NCBI GenBank assembly: GCA_900539675.1
Contig: UQDJ01000001.1
Span: forward strand, 62,001 to 126,000
From: an uncultured Coriobacteriaceae bacterium
GTDB taxonomy: Bacteria > Actinomycetota > Coriobacteriia > Coriobacteriales > Eggerthellaceae
DNA: 64,000 nucleotides
Direction: 5' to 3'
The translations under genes and the position numbers were made by a program. Position 1 is the stretch's first letter; each line of letters starts with the position of its first letter. Positions 8,925 through 17,290 of this stretch are shown here, in pieces. A model generated the notes under the pieces. It had not been told where the DNA came from, did not search any database, and saw only the letters and a list, made by a program, of their open reading frames with translations.

Positions 8925-10678
8925 TATTCGTTCTCCTTTACCTGGGCATACAACGTATCAGCAAGCTGGCCGACACGGGGATTGGTCCTAAATGAGCTGG
9001 GATTGGCGAAAAAACGCGCCGTGGAAGCCAGCACATCATCAACAACTTGTAAGTTATTTTCTCGCAAAGTAGTACCCGTTGCGGTGATATCCACAATTCT
9101 CTCTGCCATGCCCGTAATTGGGGCTAATTCGATATTGCCATGCAGTTTTACAATCTGGACAGGCATGCCCATCTTGGCGAAGTATGACCGTGTAATGTTG
9201 GGATACTTCGTGGCCACACGGATAGATCCCAGTTTACGATAACGATCTTCTACCGCCTGCGTGGTTCCCGCTGACTCGGCCACCACAAAACGGCATCCAC
9301 CGAACTTCAAATCAACCAGCTCTACCACATCAGGTGCCGCTTCCAGAAGCGAATCTTCGCCACAAATACCACAATCGGCAGCGCCCAATGCTACAAAGAC
9401 TGGTGCATCGGTCGGCCGCACGATGAGGTATTCCACATCCCCATTGCGAAGCATGAGCGTGCGCCCGGAATCCAACAGCCCATCCACGTCAAGTCCAGCT
9501 TTCGCAAGGGCGGCAACTGCACCTTCTTTAAGTGACCCTTTGGGAACCGCGATGCGTACCTGGCTTGCACCATCCATATCACTGTCTGTTTGCACTTCAC
9601 GTGCCGCCATAACCTGCTCAAGATAGAAGGCAAAGCCAGCAGCTGGCACCTGCCCTGCACCATAAGAGGCAAGTAAATTATCGTAGCGACCACCTGCTCC
9701 CAGAGGAGATCCCAAACCTTTCGCATAAGCCTCAAACACGAGCCCCGTATAATAGTCAAACGAGCTCATAACTGAAAAATCAATCAAAAGAGTGTCACGC
9801 AAGCCCGCAGCAACCAAAGCGTCATACGCCCGCTCCAATTCCTGAATGCTTACCTGGGACACCTCGATTGAGCGCGCCTTGAGCGACGCCATCAAAACGC
9901 GCACATCATCAAGCGCCTTTTTGCCACCACGAAAACGCGAAAGTTCAAAAATGGCCCGAGCAACGTGAGGATTTACCTCACCGGGGTTTTGTAGGGCAGG
10001 TTCAGCTAGCTTAAATGAATCCGTTTTAACCGGACATGTCATATCTATTGGTTGATCGGGCTTCTTTTCACCTGCCATTACCAGCGCAGAATCAACAAGC
10101 TGCGCCAACGCTACAAAATTGGACGTGTGATAAGCCTGCAGCACCGCTTCTTGCCATTGCGCACTGCCACCACTGGCACGCAACAAATCGCGCAGGACGC
10201 CTGCAGAGCCAAGCGCAATGGTAAAGTTGGAAATACCGCACTCTTGAAGCGCTTCGGCAAACAGAGAAATAAGCTCCACATCAACATCAACGCCCGCCGC
10301 ACCGATGCACTCAACACCGCATTGGGTCAGTTCTCGTGCTGCCGCTTCCGCTGTTTTTTCGCGAAACACACGCTGGGTATAGCGCAGCCGCGCAGGCTTT
10401 TCAGGCGTGACACCACGAGCAGCACACATGCGGGCTATCTGCATTGTCACGTCGGGACGCATAGCCAACAGATCACCATGTGAATCAAAGAATTTAAACG
10501 GTGTCTCAGGAACATGCCCGCCCGCTTCCATAACGTCCAAAACCTCAAGGGTAGGTGTTTCGACCGGTAAATAGCCCTTGGTAGCAAAACACGTACGTAC
10601 TCGAGCGGTAAGCTCCTCACGAACCAGCGCCTCATCGGTTACCACGTCGCGAAATCCAATTGGCGTTACGTAATTCAT
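8924..10678 (-). CDS. hisZG: HisZ-HisG fusion: ATP phosphoribosyltransferase regulatory and catalytic subunits
   Basis: First enzyme of histidine synthesis, coupling ATP and PRPP; both subunits of the short-form enzyme are joined in one 584-aa chain. Residues 1 to about 365 are a histidyl-tRNA synthetase paralogue (HisZ) with class II motifs PVETPTLEVLD, LRYTQRVFRE, FDYYTGLVFEAY and GGRYDNLLASYG. From about residue 375 the short HisG begins (VRIAVPKGSLKEGAVAAL) with ADCGICGEDSLLE, VATKYPNITRSYFAK and LHGNIELAPITGMAERIVD. No HisG-long ACT-like domain follows. It is the first gene of the operon. In most bacteria HisZ and HisG are separate proteins in a hetero-octamer. Confidence 0.95.
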   Translation of the reverse strand: MNYVTPIGFRDVVTDEALVREELTARVRTCFATKGYLPVETPTLEVLDVMEAGGHVPETPFKFFDSHGDLLAMRPDVTMQIARMCAARGVTPEKPARLRYTQRVFREKTAEAAARELTQCGVECIGAAGVDVDVELISLFAEALQECGISNFTIALGSAGVLRDLLRASGGSAQWQEAVLQAYHTSNFVALAQLVDSALVMAGEKKPDQPIDMTCPVKTDSFKLAEPALQNPGEVNPHVARAIFELSRFRGGKKALDDVRVLMASLKARSIEVSQVSIQELERAYDALVAAGLRDTLLIDFSVMSSFDYYTGLVFEAYAKGLGSPLGAGGRYDNLLASYGAGQVPAAGFAFYLEQVMAAREVQTDSDMDGASQVRIAVPKGSLKEGAVAALAKAGLDVDGLLDSGRTLMLRNGDVEYLIVRPTDAPVFVALGAADCGICGEDSLLEAAPDVVELVDLKFGGCRFVVAESAGTTQAVEDRYRKLGSIRVATKYPNITRSYFAKMGMPVQIVKLHGNIELAPITGMAERIVDITATGTTLRENNLQVVDDVLASTARFFANPSSFRTNPRVGQLADTLYAQVKENE

Positions 10679-10747
10679 AGTTTCTCCCCCGGCATCGTAT
10701 TTATCGAATGCTCGTATAGCTTATTCATGCATCTGTTGACTTTTGAT

Positions 10748-10774
10748 TTTGATGCGCATCCTGCGCGCATCAAA
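10748..10774. promoter_or_regulatory. Perfect inverted repeat in the his/usp divergent region
   Basis: Ten-base arms TTTGATGCGC and GCGCATCAAA separated by seven bases. It lies 75-100 bp upstream of the hisZ-hisG start and about 205 bp upstream of the usp start. It could be an operator or an RNA hairpin in the his leader. I see neither a run of His codons nor a T-box. Confidence 0.6.
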
Positions 10775-10786
10775 TCTAACGAATCG

Positions 10787-10816
10787 TTACTTTAGCACAG
10801 TAGAGCGCTAAAGTAA
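10787..10816. promoter_or_regulatory. Second perfect inverted repeat in the his/usp divergent region
   Basis: Ten-base arms TTACTTTAGC and GCTAAAGTAA with a ten-base spacer, 13 bp from the first inverted repeat. Arm centres are two helical turns apart, as expected for a dimeric DNA-binding protein. It is AT-rich at the outer ends and lacks a U-tract, so it looks more like an operator than a terminator. Confidence 0.65.
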
Positions 10817-10937
10817 TGTTAATTATTAAAAACGAAGAACAATAGACCTGCTAAGAGCACCTTATTGCATCCTATTTCTCTTACCATCTTATCGATTCTC
10901 TGTTATCTTCGCATCATCCGCCTTACCAGTTGAGGGG

Positions 10938-10943
10938 TATAAT
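10938..10943 (+). promoter_or_regulatory. Candidate -10 box for the universal stress protein gene
   Basis: A perfect TATAAT 36 bp upstream of the start codon. The position 17 bp further up (CATCCG) is a poor -35, so an activator or an alternative recognition mode may be needed. Confidence 0.5.
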
Positions 10944-10978
10944 GAGGACAGAGTTTGGGAGTTGAGGGGTGATACACG

Positions 10979-11455
10979 ATGAGTTTCAAAAACATCCTCG
11001 TACCGTATGACAATTCTGAGCATGCCAAAAACGCCTTGCGTGCTGCCATTGATATGCTTGACGGCGTCGAAGATGCTGCAATTCACGTGGTAGAAGTGGC
11101 TGCTCCACCACAAGATTTAGTTTATAGCAGCATCAATCAAACTGGATTTGGGATGGGCGTTTCGCTTACCTCAAAAGCTGATTTCGCCTCTTTGGTGGAA
11201 CAGCGCAACGAAGAAAGCGACAAAGAGCTCCAAGATGACATTGTGTCTCTGGTCAAGGATTTCAAAGGCGAGCTGACTGCTGAAGTAGTATTTGGCATCT
11301 ATACCATTGAAACTATTCTTGATGCCGCCAAGCACTACGGATGCGATTTAATTGTGATGGGATCGCGCGGCCTCGGTGCTATTCGCGGTGCCATTGGTTC
11401 GGTGAGCTATGGCGTTTTGCGTGCTAGCAACTTGCCCATCATGGTCGTAAAATAA
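10979..11455 (+). CDS. Universal stress protein (UspA family)
   Basis: Cytoplasmic UspA-fold protein of 158 aa, a family that binds ATP and supports survival under stress; its precise task is unknown. The N-terminus KNILVPYDNSEHAKNAL and the C-terminal nucleotide-binding motif VMGSRGLGAIRGAIGSVSYGVLR are typical. The ATG at 10979 follows GAGGGG at a nine-base spacing. It is monocistronic, divergent from the his operon and closed by a strong hairpin. A second protein of identical length is encoded at 50487-50963. Confidence 0.93.
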   Translation: MSFKNILVPYDNSEHAKNALRAAIDMLDGVEDAAIHVVEVAAPPQDLVYSSINQTGFGMGVSLTSKADFASLVEQRNEESDKELQDDIVSLVKDFKGELTAEVVFGIYTIETILDAAKHYGCDLIVMGSRGLGAIRGAIGSVSYGVLRASNLPIMVVK

Positions 11456-11573
11456 CCGTCGCATAGCAGCTGCGTTGCACAGCCACTTCTAGCGCGACAG
11501 GCGCTAAAAGGCAGGCGTCAAAGAAAATGGCTGTCATAGCGTGATGCCACAAAAGCTTTGCCAGACAACTTTA

Positions 11574-11605
11574 AGGCCCCTCATTCCATATGGGATGAGG
11601 GGCCT
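11574..11605. terminator. Bidirectional hairpin terminator between usp and the NSS transporter
   Basis: Fourteen-bp stem (AGGCCCCTCATTCC paired with GGGATGAGGGGCCT, one G-U pair) and a four-base loop between two convergent genes. U-tracts are weak on either side, but the stem is very stable. Confidence 0.8.
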
Positions 11606-11619
11606 ATCTATTTGAGGAA

Positions 11620-13041
11620 TCACATATTCATCCAGAACGATATCTTAGGTGCCCAGCCAGCAAGGAAGACCACAATGATCAGGATGGGTACGCCATACTT
11701 TGTCCACCCGTAAAGTATCTTTGGATACTTCATACCTTTGCCGCGGTCAGCTTCAGCCAAGAAGTTCTTCCAACCCCAGCCAGCTTTACGCGTACAGAAC
11801 AGCACAAACACCAACGATCCCAAAACCAAGAAGTTGTTAGAAACCAAGAAGTCTTCAATTGATTGAATATCACCAATGCCTGGAATCTGAACACCTGACC
11901 ATACCGAAAAGCCCAACACACAGGGAATGGACAGAACTGCCAACAACGGACCGTTAATTGCAATGGCGCGCTTGCGCGTAATGTTCCATTCGTCCATAGA
12001 AAAACGAAGTATGTTTTCAAATACGGCAATGACAGTCGAAAGTGCTGCAAAGGCCATGCAGATAAAGAACAGCGTTCCCCACAGCTGACCAAGTGGCATC
12101 TGTTCAAATACGTGAGGCAAGGTGAGAAATACCAAGTTAGGACCAGAATCGGGATTAACGCCGTAAGCAAAGCAAGCCGGAAAAATAATCAGACCAGCCA
12201 TAATGGCCACCAACGTGTCCAAGCCGGCAATACGAGCAGCTTCGCCCATCAAACGACGATCGCGCGTCATATAGCTACCGAAAATGGACATAGAACCAAT
12301 ACCGATCGACAGCATAAATACTGCCTGACTCATGGCTGCATAAACAATTTCAGCAAAGCTTGCCGAAGGATTGTTAAACAAGTTGTCAAAGTTGGGCAAC
12401 AGATAAAACTCGAGGCCCGCTTCACCGCCTTCGAGCAGACAAGAACGTACGCACAGCACGATCATAAACAAAAACAGCGCTGCCATCATGTACTTGGTTA
12501 TGCGCTCGACGCCCTTTTGCACACCCATGGCACAAATTGCAAAACCAATCACGGTAACCAGCAGCATCCAGCCACCCATTTCAAGGGGGTTACCAGTCAT
12601 AGCGGTAAATACGCCAGGAATATCTTCTGCCCCATTAAAGGTGCCAATCGCCATCTTGAACAGATAGGCAACCATCCAGCCACAAACTGAGGTGTAGAAC
12701 ATCATCAAGATGTAATTGCCGACAATGGTAGCCCACTTAAAGCGATGCCATTTGCTGCCGCGTGGCTCTAGCGCATCAAAACTGCGTGCTGTTGAACGAT
12801 AGCTTGCACGACCTACAGCGAATTCCATAACCAGAACCGGCAAGCCTAGCACCGCCAAGAAGAAGATGATGAGCAGCACGAATGCGGCGCCACCGTATTC
12901 GCCTGTAATATAGGGAAAGCGCCAAATATTGCCCAACCCAATCGCACATCCTGCGCTGATGAGCAAAAATCCTAAACGAGTCGAAAACTTGTCACGTTCT
13001 TCGCCAGTGGCTACTTCTGGCAAGTGTTCTTCGTGAGCCAT
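11620..13041 (-). CDS. Sodium-dependent transporter, neurotransmitter:sodium symporter family
   Basis: Integral membrane Na+-coupled importer of amino acids or related amines (NSS/SNF family), 473 aa with about eleven or twelve hydrophobic segments. The TM1 signature GFLLISAGCAIGLGNIWRFPYITGEYGGAAFVL contains the unwound glycine-rich region that binds substrate and sodium in LeuT. TM6 (MLSIGIGSMSIFGSYM) and TM8 (AFAALSTVIAVFENIL) motifs are also present. Substrate cannot be read from sequence. The ATG at 13041 is the only good start. It is apparently monocistronic. Confidence 0.92.
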   Translation of the reverse strand: MAHEEHLPEVATGEERDKFSTRLGFLLISAGCAIGLGNIWRFPYITGEYGGAAFVLLIIFFLAVLGLPVLVMEFAVGRASYRSTARSFDALEPRGSKWHRFKWATIVGNYILMMFYTSVCGWMVAYLFKMAIGTFNGAEDIPGVFTAMTGNPLEMGGWMLLVTVIGFAICAMGVQKGVERITKYMMAALFLFMIVLCVRSCLLEGGEAGLEFYLLPNFDNLFNNPSASFAEIVYAAMSQAVFMLSIGIGSMSIFGSYMTRDRRLMGEAARIAGLDTLVAIMAGLIIFPACFAYGVNPDSGPNLVFLTLPHVFEQMPLGQLWGTLFFICMAFAALSTVIAVFENILRFSMDEWNITRKRAIAINGPLLAVLSIPCVLGFSVWSGVQIPGIGDIQSIEDFLVSNNFLVLGSLVFVLFCTRKAGWGWKNFLAEADRGKGMKYPKILYGWTKYGVPILIIVVFLAGWAPKISFWMNM

Positions 13042-13115
13042 GCGCGGTTTACCTTTCTAACCATGCGCGAATACAACTTCTTCATAATACGCCGAAATGG
13101 GTCAGGGTCTGGCAA

Positions 13116-13151
13116 AAATCCAGGCCAACGCATAAATCCAGGCCAGCGCAT
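13116..13151. repeat. 18-bp tandem duplication upstream of the NSS gene
   Basis: Two copies of AAATCCAGGCCAACGCAT differing at one base, with a partial third (GGATCTG) following. It lies in the gap between the DUF1648 gene and the transporter start. Confidence 0.7.
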
Positions 13152-13199
13152 GGATCTGCTTCCAACAGTATTGAAGCAAAGCTGAAGCGGGGCAACAAT

Positions 13200-13673
13200 T
13201 TATTGATGCGCTTTGCGATAGCGGTGCCACGAGATATAAGCCCATACCAGGGTAAGCGCCATTGCCGTAATCACTACCCCTGACAACACAGGCACTGCCA
13301 AGGGAAACGAAATGAGTGCTCCCGTTATGGTAAGTAGCGACAGGACAATCGCTAATACTCCTAGCTCCAGCTCGGTTGCCACCAACACTTTCACCGACAA
13401 GCGAATCCATTCAGGCTTGGTCTCTGGGGTCACCTTCGAGGGCATATTCCATAAATCGGGATGCATAAAGTGTCCGATACCACTCACGATAGCAAACACA
13501 AAACCAAGAATCCCATATATCAGTAGATGCTCGTAAGGTGAACCCCAACGATCTGCTTCCCCATTCCAGCCCCAATGAACAGGGACGCTGTCAATACCAG
13601 CAGTACCCACAAATGCCCATAATGCGGTGAGCGCAAACCCTGCGCCCAGCAAAACCCATGCCAAGAGTTCCAT
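13200..13673 (-). CDS. DUF1648 domain membrane protein
   Basis: Small integral membrane protein of about 157 aa with four hydrophobic segments. Between the first and second segments lies PVHWGWNGEADRWGSPYE, the signature of DUF1648, the domain found at the N-terminus of SdpI-type immunity proteins. The function of stand-alone DUF1648 proteins is not established. The start is uncertain: ATG at 13673 or GTG at 13679, neither with a clear ribosome-binding site. It lies downstream of the NSS gene in the same direction, separated by the short tandem duplication, so co-transcription is possible but weakly supported. Confidence 0.75.
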   Translation of the reverse strand: MELLAWVLLGAGFALTALWAFVGTAGIDSVPVHWGWNGEADRWGSPYEHLLIYGILGFVFAIVSGIGHFMHPDLWNMPSKVTPETKPEWIRLSVKVLVATELELGVLAIVLSLLTITGALISFPLAVPVLSGVVITAMALTLVWAYISWHRYRKAHQ

Positions 13674-13736
13674 ACGCACTGAGCGCTTAGAGTAAAAACG
13701 TGCATTGGGACTAGCCGTAAACTATCCTTTTATCCG

Positions 13737-15332
13737 CTACGAATTCAACTTCTTGCTCAGCATCTGATTGATGAGCTTAGGGTTACCCTGACCCTTCGTT
13801 TCCTTCATGCATTGACCCACAAAGAAGCCCAACAGACCGGTTTTGCCGCCCTTGTACTGTTCGACCTTATCGGGGAATGCTGCCAGAACGCCGTCGATAA
13901 CGCCTTCCAGTTCGCCCGCATCAGAAACTTGCTTCATGCCGCGCTCATCAACGATAGCCGAAGGATCCTTGTCCTCTTCCAGAACCGCCGTGAACACCTC
14001 TTTGGCCTGTTTGGAGGAAATAGCATCGCTGACAAGCAGCTGTACCAGCTCAACTGCACGCTGCGGAGACAGCGTGGTTTCGCCCATATCAGAAATATTA
14101 TTTGCATTCGCATAAGCAGCAACATCGTTGATAATCAGATTTGCCAGCGGTTTTGCCAACTTATCAGCATCCTTGCCCGCCGCCTTCATGCAGGCCTCAA
14201 AAAAATTCGAAGTGGAACGATGCTCAATCATATGACGGGCGTCGTACGCCGAAAGGCCGAAGTCCTGTTCAAAGCGCTTGGCCTTCTGATCGGGGAGTTC
14301 TGGCAATTTAGCACGAACCGATTCAATGAATTCATCGGATAGATCATACGGTGCCAAGTCAGGCTCCGGGAACAGACGATAGTCGTCAGCCGTTTCCTTC
14401 ACACGCATAACAATCGTGCGCTTCTGCGATGGATCCCAGTGGCGCGTTTCCTGATAGATGATGCCGCCCTCTTCGAGCACTTCAGCCTGACGACAAATTT
14501 CATACGCCAAACCATCGTGCAAATTCTTGAAGGAATTCATATTCTTCAGCTCGGTCTTGGTGCCCAGCTCCTTCGAGCCACGGCGGCGCAACGATACATT
14601 ACCATCACAGCGCAGCGAGCCTTCTTCCATGGAGCAGTCAGAAATGCCAATAGCCAAATAAATCTGACGCAATTTCTGCATGAACAGACGTGCCTCTTCT
14701 GGCGTACGCAGATCGGGCTTCGTCACCAGCTCGATCAACGGTGTACCGGCACGGTTATAGTCAACCAACGAATGCGTTGCCCCTGCAATACGACCCTCAT
14801 CACCACCGATATGGATCATCTTGCCAGCGTCTTCTTCCATATGAATACGCTCGATACCAACATGGGCAATGTAGCCGTCATCGGTGGCGGTCACATTGGC
14901 CGCCGTGCTATCAGGCGCACCCGACTCACCTGGTTTTAGACCTTCCAGATCAATACGCTCTTTCGTATTGGGACCATCCACATTCAAATCCAAGTGGCCA
15001 TGCATACAAAATGCGATAGGGCCTTGAGTGGTCTGGAAGTTCTTTGCCATATCGGGGTACATATAGTTCTTGCGGTAGAACATTGAACGCTTCTGAATTT
15101 CGCAATTCGTTGCCAAACCTGCAAGCACAATAGACTGAATTGCAGCCTTGTTAGGAACTGGCAGTGCACCCGGTAAACCCAAACATACCGGACAGGTATG
15201 CGTATTAGGCGGAGCACCGAATTCCAACTTGCAGCTGCAGAACATTTTGGTGGTCAGCGTGGTAAGCTCGGCATGAATTTCCAGGCCGATTACCGCTTCC
15301 CAATCCTTGAGGACTTCTTCGAGTTTCTTCAT
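13737..15332 (-). CDS. gatB: Asp-tRNA(Asn)/Glu-tRNA(Gln) amidotransferase subunit B
   Basis: tRNA-binding and kinase subunit of GatCAB, which converts misacylated Glu-tRNA(Gln) and/or Asp-tRNA(Asn) to the amidated forms. Length is 531 aa. Motifs are VIGLEIHAEL, CPVCLGLPGALPVPN, RKNYMYPDMAKNFQ, EEDAGKMIH and DYNRAGTPLIELVT. The C-terminal helical and YqeY-like domain (about 330-531) ends in MLSKKLNS. It is the last gene of gatC-gatA-gatB, three bases after gatA. Its presence implies that at least one of GlnRS and AsnRS is missing in this organism. Confidence 0.97.
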   Translation of the reverse strand: MKKLEEVLKDWEAVIGLEIHAELTTLTTKMFCSCKLEFGAPPNTHTCPVCLGLPGALPVPNKAAIQSIVLAGLATNCEIQKRSMFYRKNYMYPDMAKNFQTTQGPIAFCMHGHLDLNVDGPNTKERIDLEGLKPGESGAPDSTAANVTATDDGYIAHVGIERIHMEEDAGKMIHIGGDEGRIAGATHSLVDYNRAGTPLIELVTKPDLRTPEEARLFMQKLRQIYLAIGISDCSMEEGSLRCDGNVSLRRRGSKELGTKTELKNMNSFKNLHDGLAYEICRQAEVLEEGGIIYQETRHWDPSQKRTIVMRVKETADDYRLFPEPDLAPYDLSDEFIESVRAKLPELPDQKAKRFEQDFGLSAYDARHMIEHRSTSNFFEACMKAAGKDADKLAKPLANLIINDVAAYANANNISDMGETTLSPQRAVELVQLLVSDAISSKQAKEVFTAVLEEDKDPSAIVDERGMKQVSDAGELEGVIDGVLAAFPDKVEQYKGGKTGLLGFFVGQCMKETKGQGNPKLINQMLSKKLNS

Positions 15333-15335
15333 TTG

Positions 15336-16829
15336 CTATTCACCGGCCTTTCCATCAGCAAAAGCAGGAGCAACCGGAGCCTCTCCATATACCGTTTCCA
15401 ATGCCGCCGCTACGCGCAGCATGTTTTCATCCTTAAAGGCGGGGCTGATCAACTGAACGCCTATGGGCATCTGAGAGGTAGCACCCAGACCAACCGGCAT
15501 GCTCATGCCGCCGTTACCGGCGATGTTGATCGAAATGGTAAACATGTCAGACAAGTACATCGACGTGGGATCGGAAATTTCGCCAAACTTAAAGGCGGTA
15601 CGCGGACTTACCGGAGCAATGATGCAATCCACCTTTTCGTAAGCTTTGGTGTAATCCTGCGTGATCAGTGTGCGAACTTGCTGAGCAGGATAGTAATACT
15701 TGTCATACACGCCTGCAGAGAGCAAATAGCTGCCCAGCATGATGCGGCGACGTGCCTCAATACCAAATCCCGCTGCACGAGATTCTTCGTACTGGGTGCC
15801 CAAATCCTTGCAGCCCGGCGTGCAATAGCCATAGCGAACCGAGTCAAAGCGAGCCAGGTTGGAAAACGCTTCGCACGGACCTAAAACGTAGTAGGCACTC
15901 ATGGCTGCCTGTGCGTTAGGCAATTCAACCTCAACGATTTCGGCGCCCATTTGGCGCAGATGATCGATAGCTTCTTCCACTTTTGCCTTAACTTCTGGCT
16001 GTAAACCTTCAGCTTCCATAAAGGCAGGAACAACACCAATACGCATGCCAGCAACACCTTCAGCTAGGTTGGCTGTGAAATCGGTAGTTACCGGCTGGCT
16101 GGTGCAGTCAAGCGGATCGTGGCCAGAAAGCGCGTTCATAGCCAGCGCAGCATCTTTTACTGATCGAGCAAACGGACCTACCTGGTCAAGCGAAGAACCG
16201 AAGGCAACAACGCCATAACGAGAAACCACCCCGTAGGTAGGCTTTACCGCCACAACACCGCAGAAACTGCCCGGCTGGCGAATGGAGCCACCCGTGTCGG
16301 AGCCTAAGGTAATCGTAGCCAAGCCAGCTGCCACAGCAGCAGCTGAACCACCAGAAGAACCACCCGGCACGCGTTCCAAATCCCAAGGGTTATAGGTGCA
16401 ACCAAAAGCGGATGTTTCTGTGGAAGAGCCAAATGCGAATTCATCCATATTCAGCTTGCCCAAAGGAATGCCGCCGGCGTTAATTATTTTCTCTACACAG
16501 GTTGCTGTGTAAGGCGACACATAGTTTTCCAGCATCCGAGATGAACAGGTGGTATGGGTGCCCTTCAGATTCATGTTGTCCTTAAAAGCAACCGGAACAC
16601 CTGCCAAAGGACCCATCTCATCGAAAGTACCCTCTGAAAGCGCCTTATCAAGAGAAGATGCCGCATCGAGTGCCAGCTGTTCGGTGGTTTCAAGATAGGC
16701 ATGCACTGCCTTGTCTGCTGACGCGATACGATCCAAAGAAGCCCTTGCAACTTCTTCAGCGCTAAATTCCTTCGCCTTCAAGCCTGACTGCAGATCTGCG
16801 ACCGACATTTCTGCAAACGTTTTTGCCAT
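15336..16829 (-). CDS. gatA: Asp-tRNA(Asn)/Glu-tRNA(Gln) amidotransferase subunit A
   Basis: Amidase-signature subunit that hydrolyses glutamine and channels ammonia to GatB. The 497-aa protein carries the Ser-cisSer-Lys triad: Lys in PVAFKDNMNLKGTHTTC, and the serines in VPGGSSGGSAAAVAAG and LGSDTGGSIRQPGSFCG. The oxyanion and substrate region (DKYYYPAQQVRTLI) is present. The ATG at 16829 overlaps the gatC stop as TAATG, indicating coupled translation. Confidence 0.97.
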   Translation of the reverse strand: MAKTFAEMSVADLQSGLKAKEFSAEEVARASLDRIASADKAVHAYLETTEQLALDAASSLDKALSEGTFDEMGPLAGVPVAFKDNMNLKGTHTTCSSRMLENYVSPYTATCVEKIINAGGIPLGKLNMDEFAFGSSTETSAFGCTYNPWDLERVPGGSSGGSAAAVAAGLATITLGSDTGGSIRQPGSFCGVVAVKPTYGVVSRYGVVAFGSSLDQVGPFARSVKDAALAMNALSGHDPLDCTSQPVTTDFTANLAEGVAGMRIGVVPAFMEAEGLQPEVKAKVEEAIDHLRQMGAEIVEVELPNAQAAMSAYYVLGPCEAFSNLARFDSVRYGYCTPGCKDLGTQYEESRAAGFGIEARRRIMLGSYLLSAGVYDKYYYPAQQVRTLITQDYTKAYEKVDCIIAPVSPRTAFKFGEISDPTSMYLSDMFTISINIAGNGGMSMPVGLGATSQMPIGVQLISPAFKDENMLRVAAALETVYGEAPVAPAFADGKAGE

Positions 16830-17137
16830 TACTGGTCACCTCCGCCCAGAATTGCCGGAATAAGAAAGCTGCCATCCTGCTGCTTGGGCGCGTTGGCCAG
16901 CGCTTCTTCCTGCGTGAAGCTTTTACCCTCCACGTCTTCGCGCATGACATTGGACAAATTGCCAATAGGATGAAACGTGGGCTCGACGCCCTCAAGATCG
17001 TATTCCGTAATAGGTTTCAGGCTTTCGATGATGTTGTTCAGGTCTTCCGTCATGGAAACCACTTCATCGTCTGTCAGCCCGATGCGTGCGTACGTGGCAA
17101 TGTCACGCACATCCTTTTCGGTGAGATGTTGAGTCAT
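16829..17137 (-). CDS. gatC: Asp-tRNA(Asn)/Glu-tRNA(Gln) amidotransferase subunit C
   Basis: Small stabilising subunit of GatCAB, 102 aa, wrapping the GatA-GatB interface. Typical features are LTEKDVRDIATYARIGLTDDE near the start, MTEDLNNIIESLKPI in the middle and the C-terminal FLIPAIL. The open frame extends to 17221, but the family start is the ATG at 17137. First gene of the operon; a 153-bp gap separates it from mscS upstream. Confidence 0.95.
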   Translation of the reverse strand: MTQHLTEKDVRDIATYARIGLTDDEVVSMTEDLNNIIESLKPITEYDLEGVEPTFHPIGNLSNVMREDVEGKSFTQEEALANAPKQQDGSFLIPAILGGGDQ

Positions 17138-17290
17138 GATGTTCCTTCGCTTACGTTGCTTTATTGCACAGAAACGCACAGGGCGCACTGCACTGCGATA
17201 AGATCTCTCCCATGATAGCAAAAGGCACCGCCGCCCTTAGGGCGCTAAGCTGTCAGGAAGAGAAAAGTTCACGGAACTTTAGTGATTCAT

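Noticed and set aside
10679..10978. T-box or His-codon attenuator for the his operon
   Set aside because: No T-box consensus, specifier stem or leader peptide with histidine codons was found.
12112..12690. 192-codon plus-strand frame opposite the NSS transporter
   Set aside because: Antisense shadow of a strongly conserved membrane protein with biased composition.
13102..13410. 102-codon minus-strand frame ending in repeated ALAWI
   Set aside because: Out of frame with the DUF1648 gene; the repeated peptide comes from the 18-bp duplication.
15198..15884. 228-codon plus-strand frame spanning gatB and gatA
   Set aside because: Overlaps two conserved genes on the other strand and has no family resemblance.
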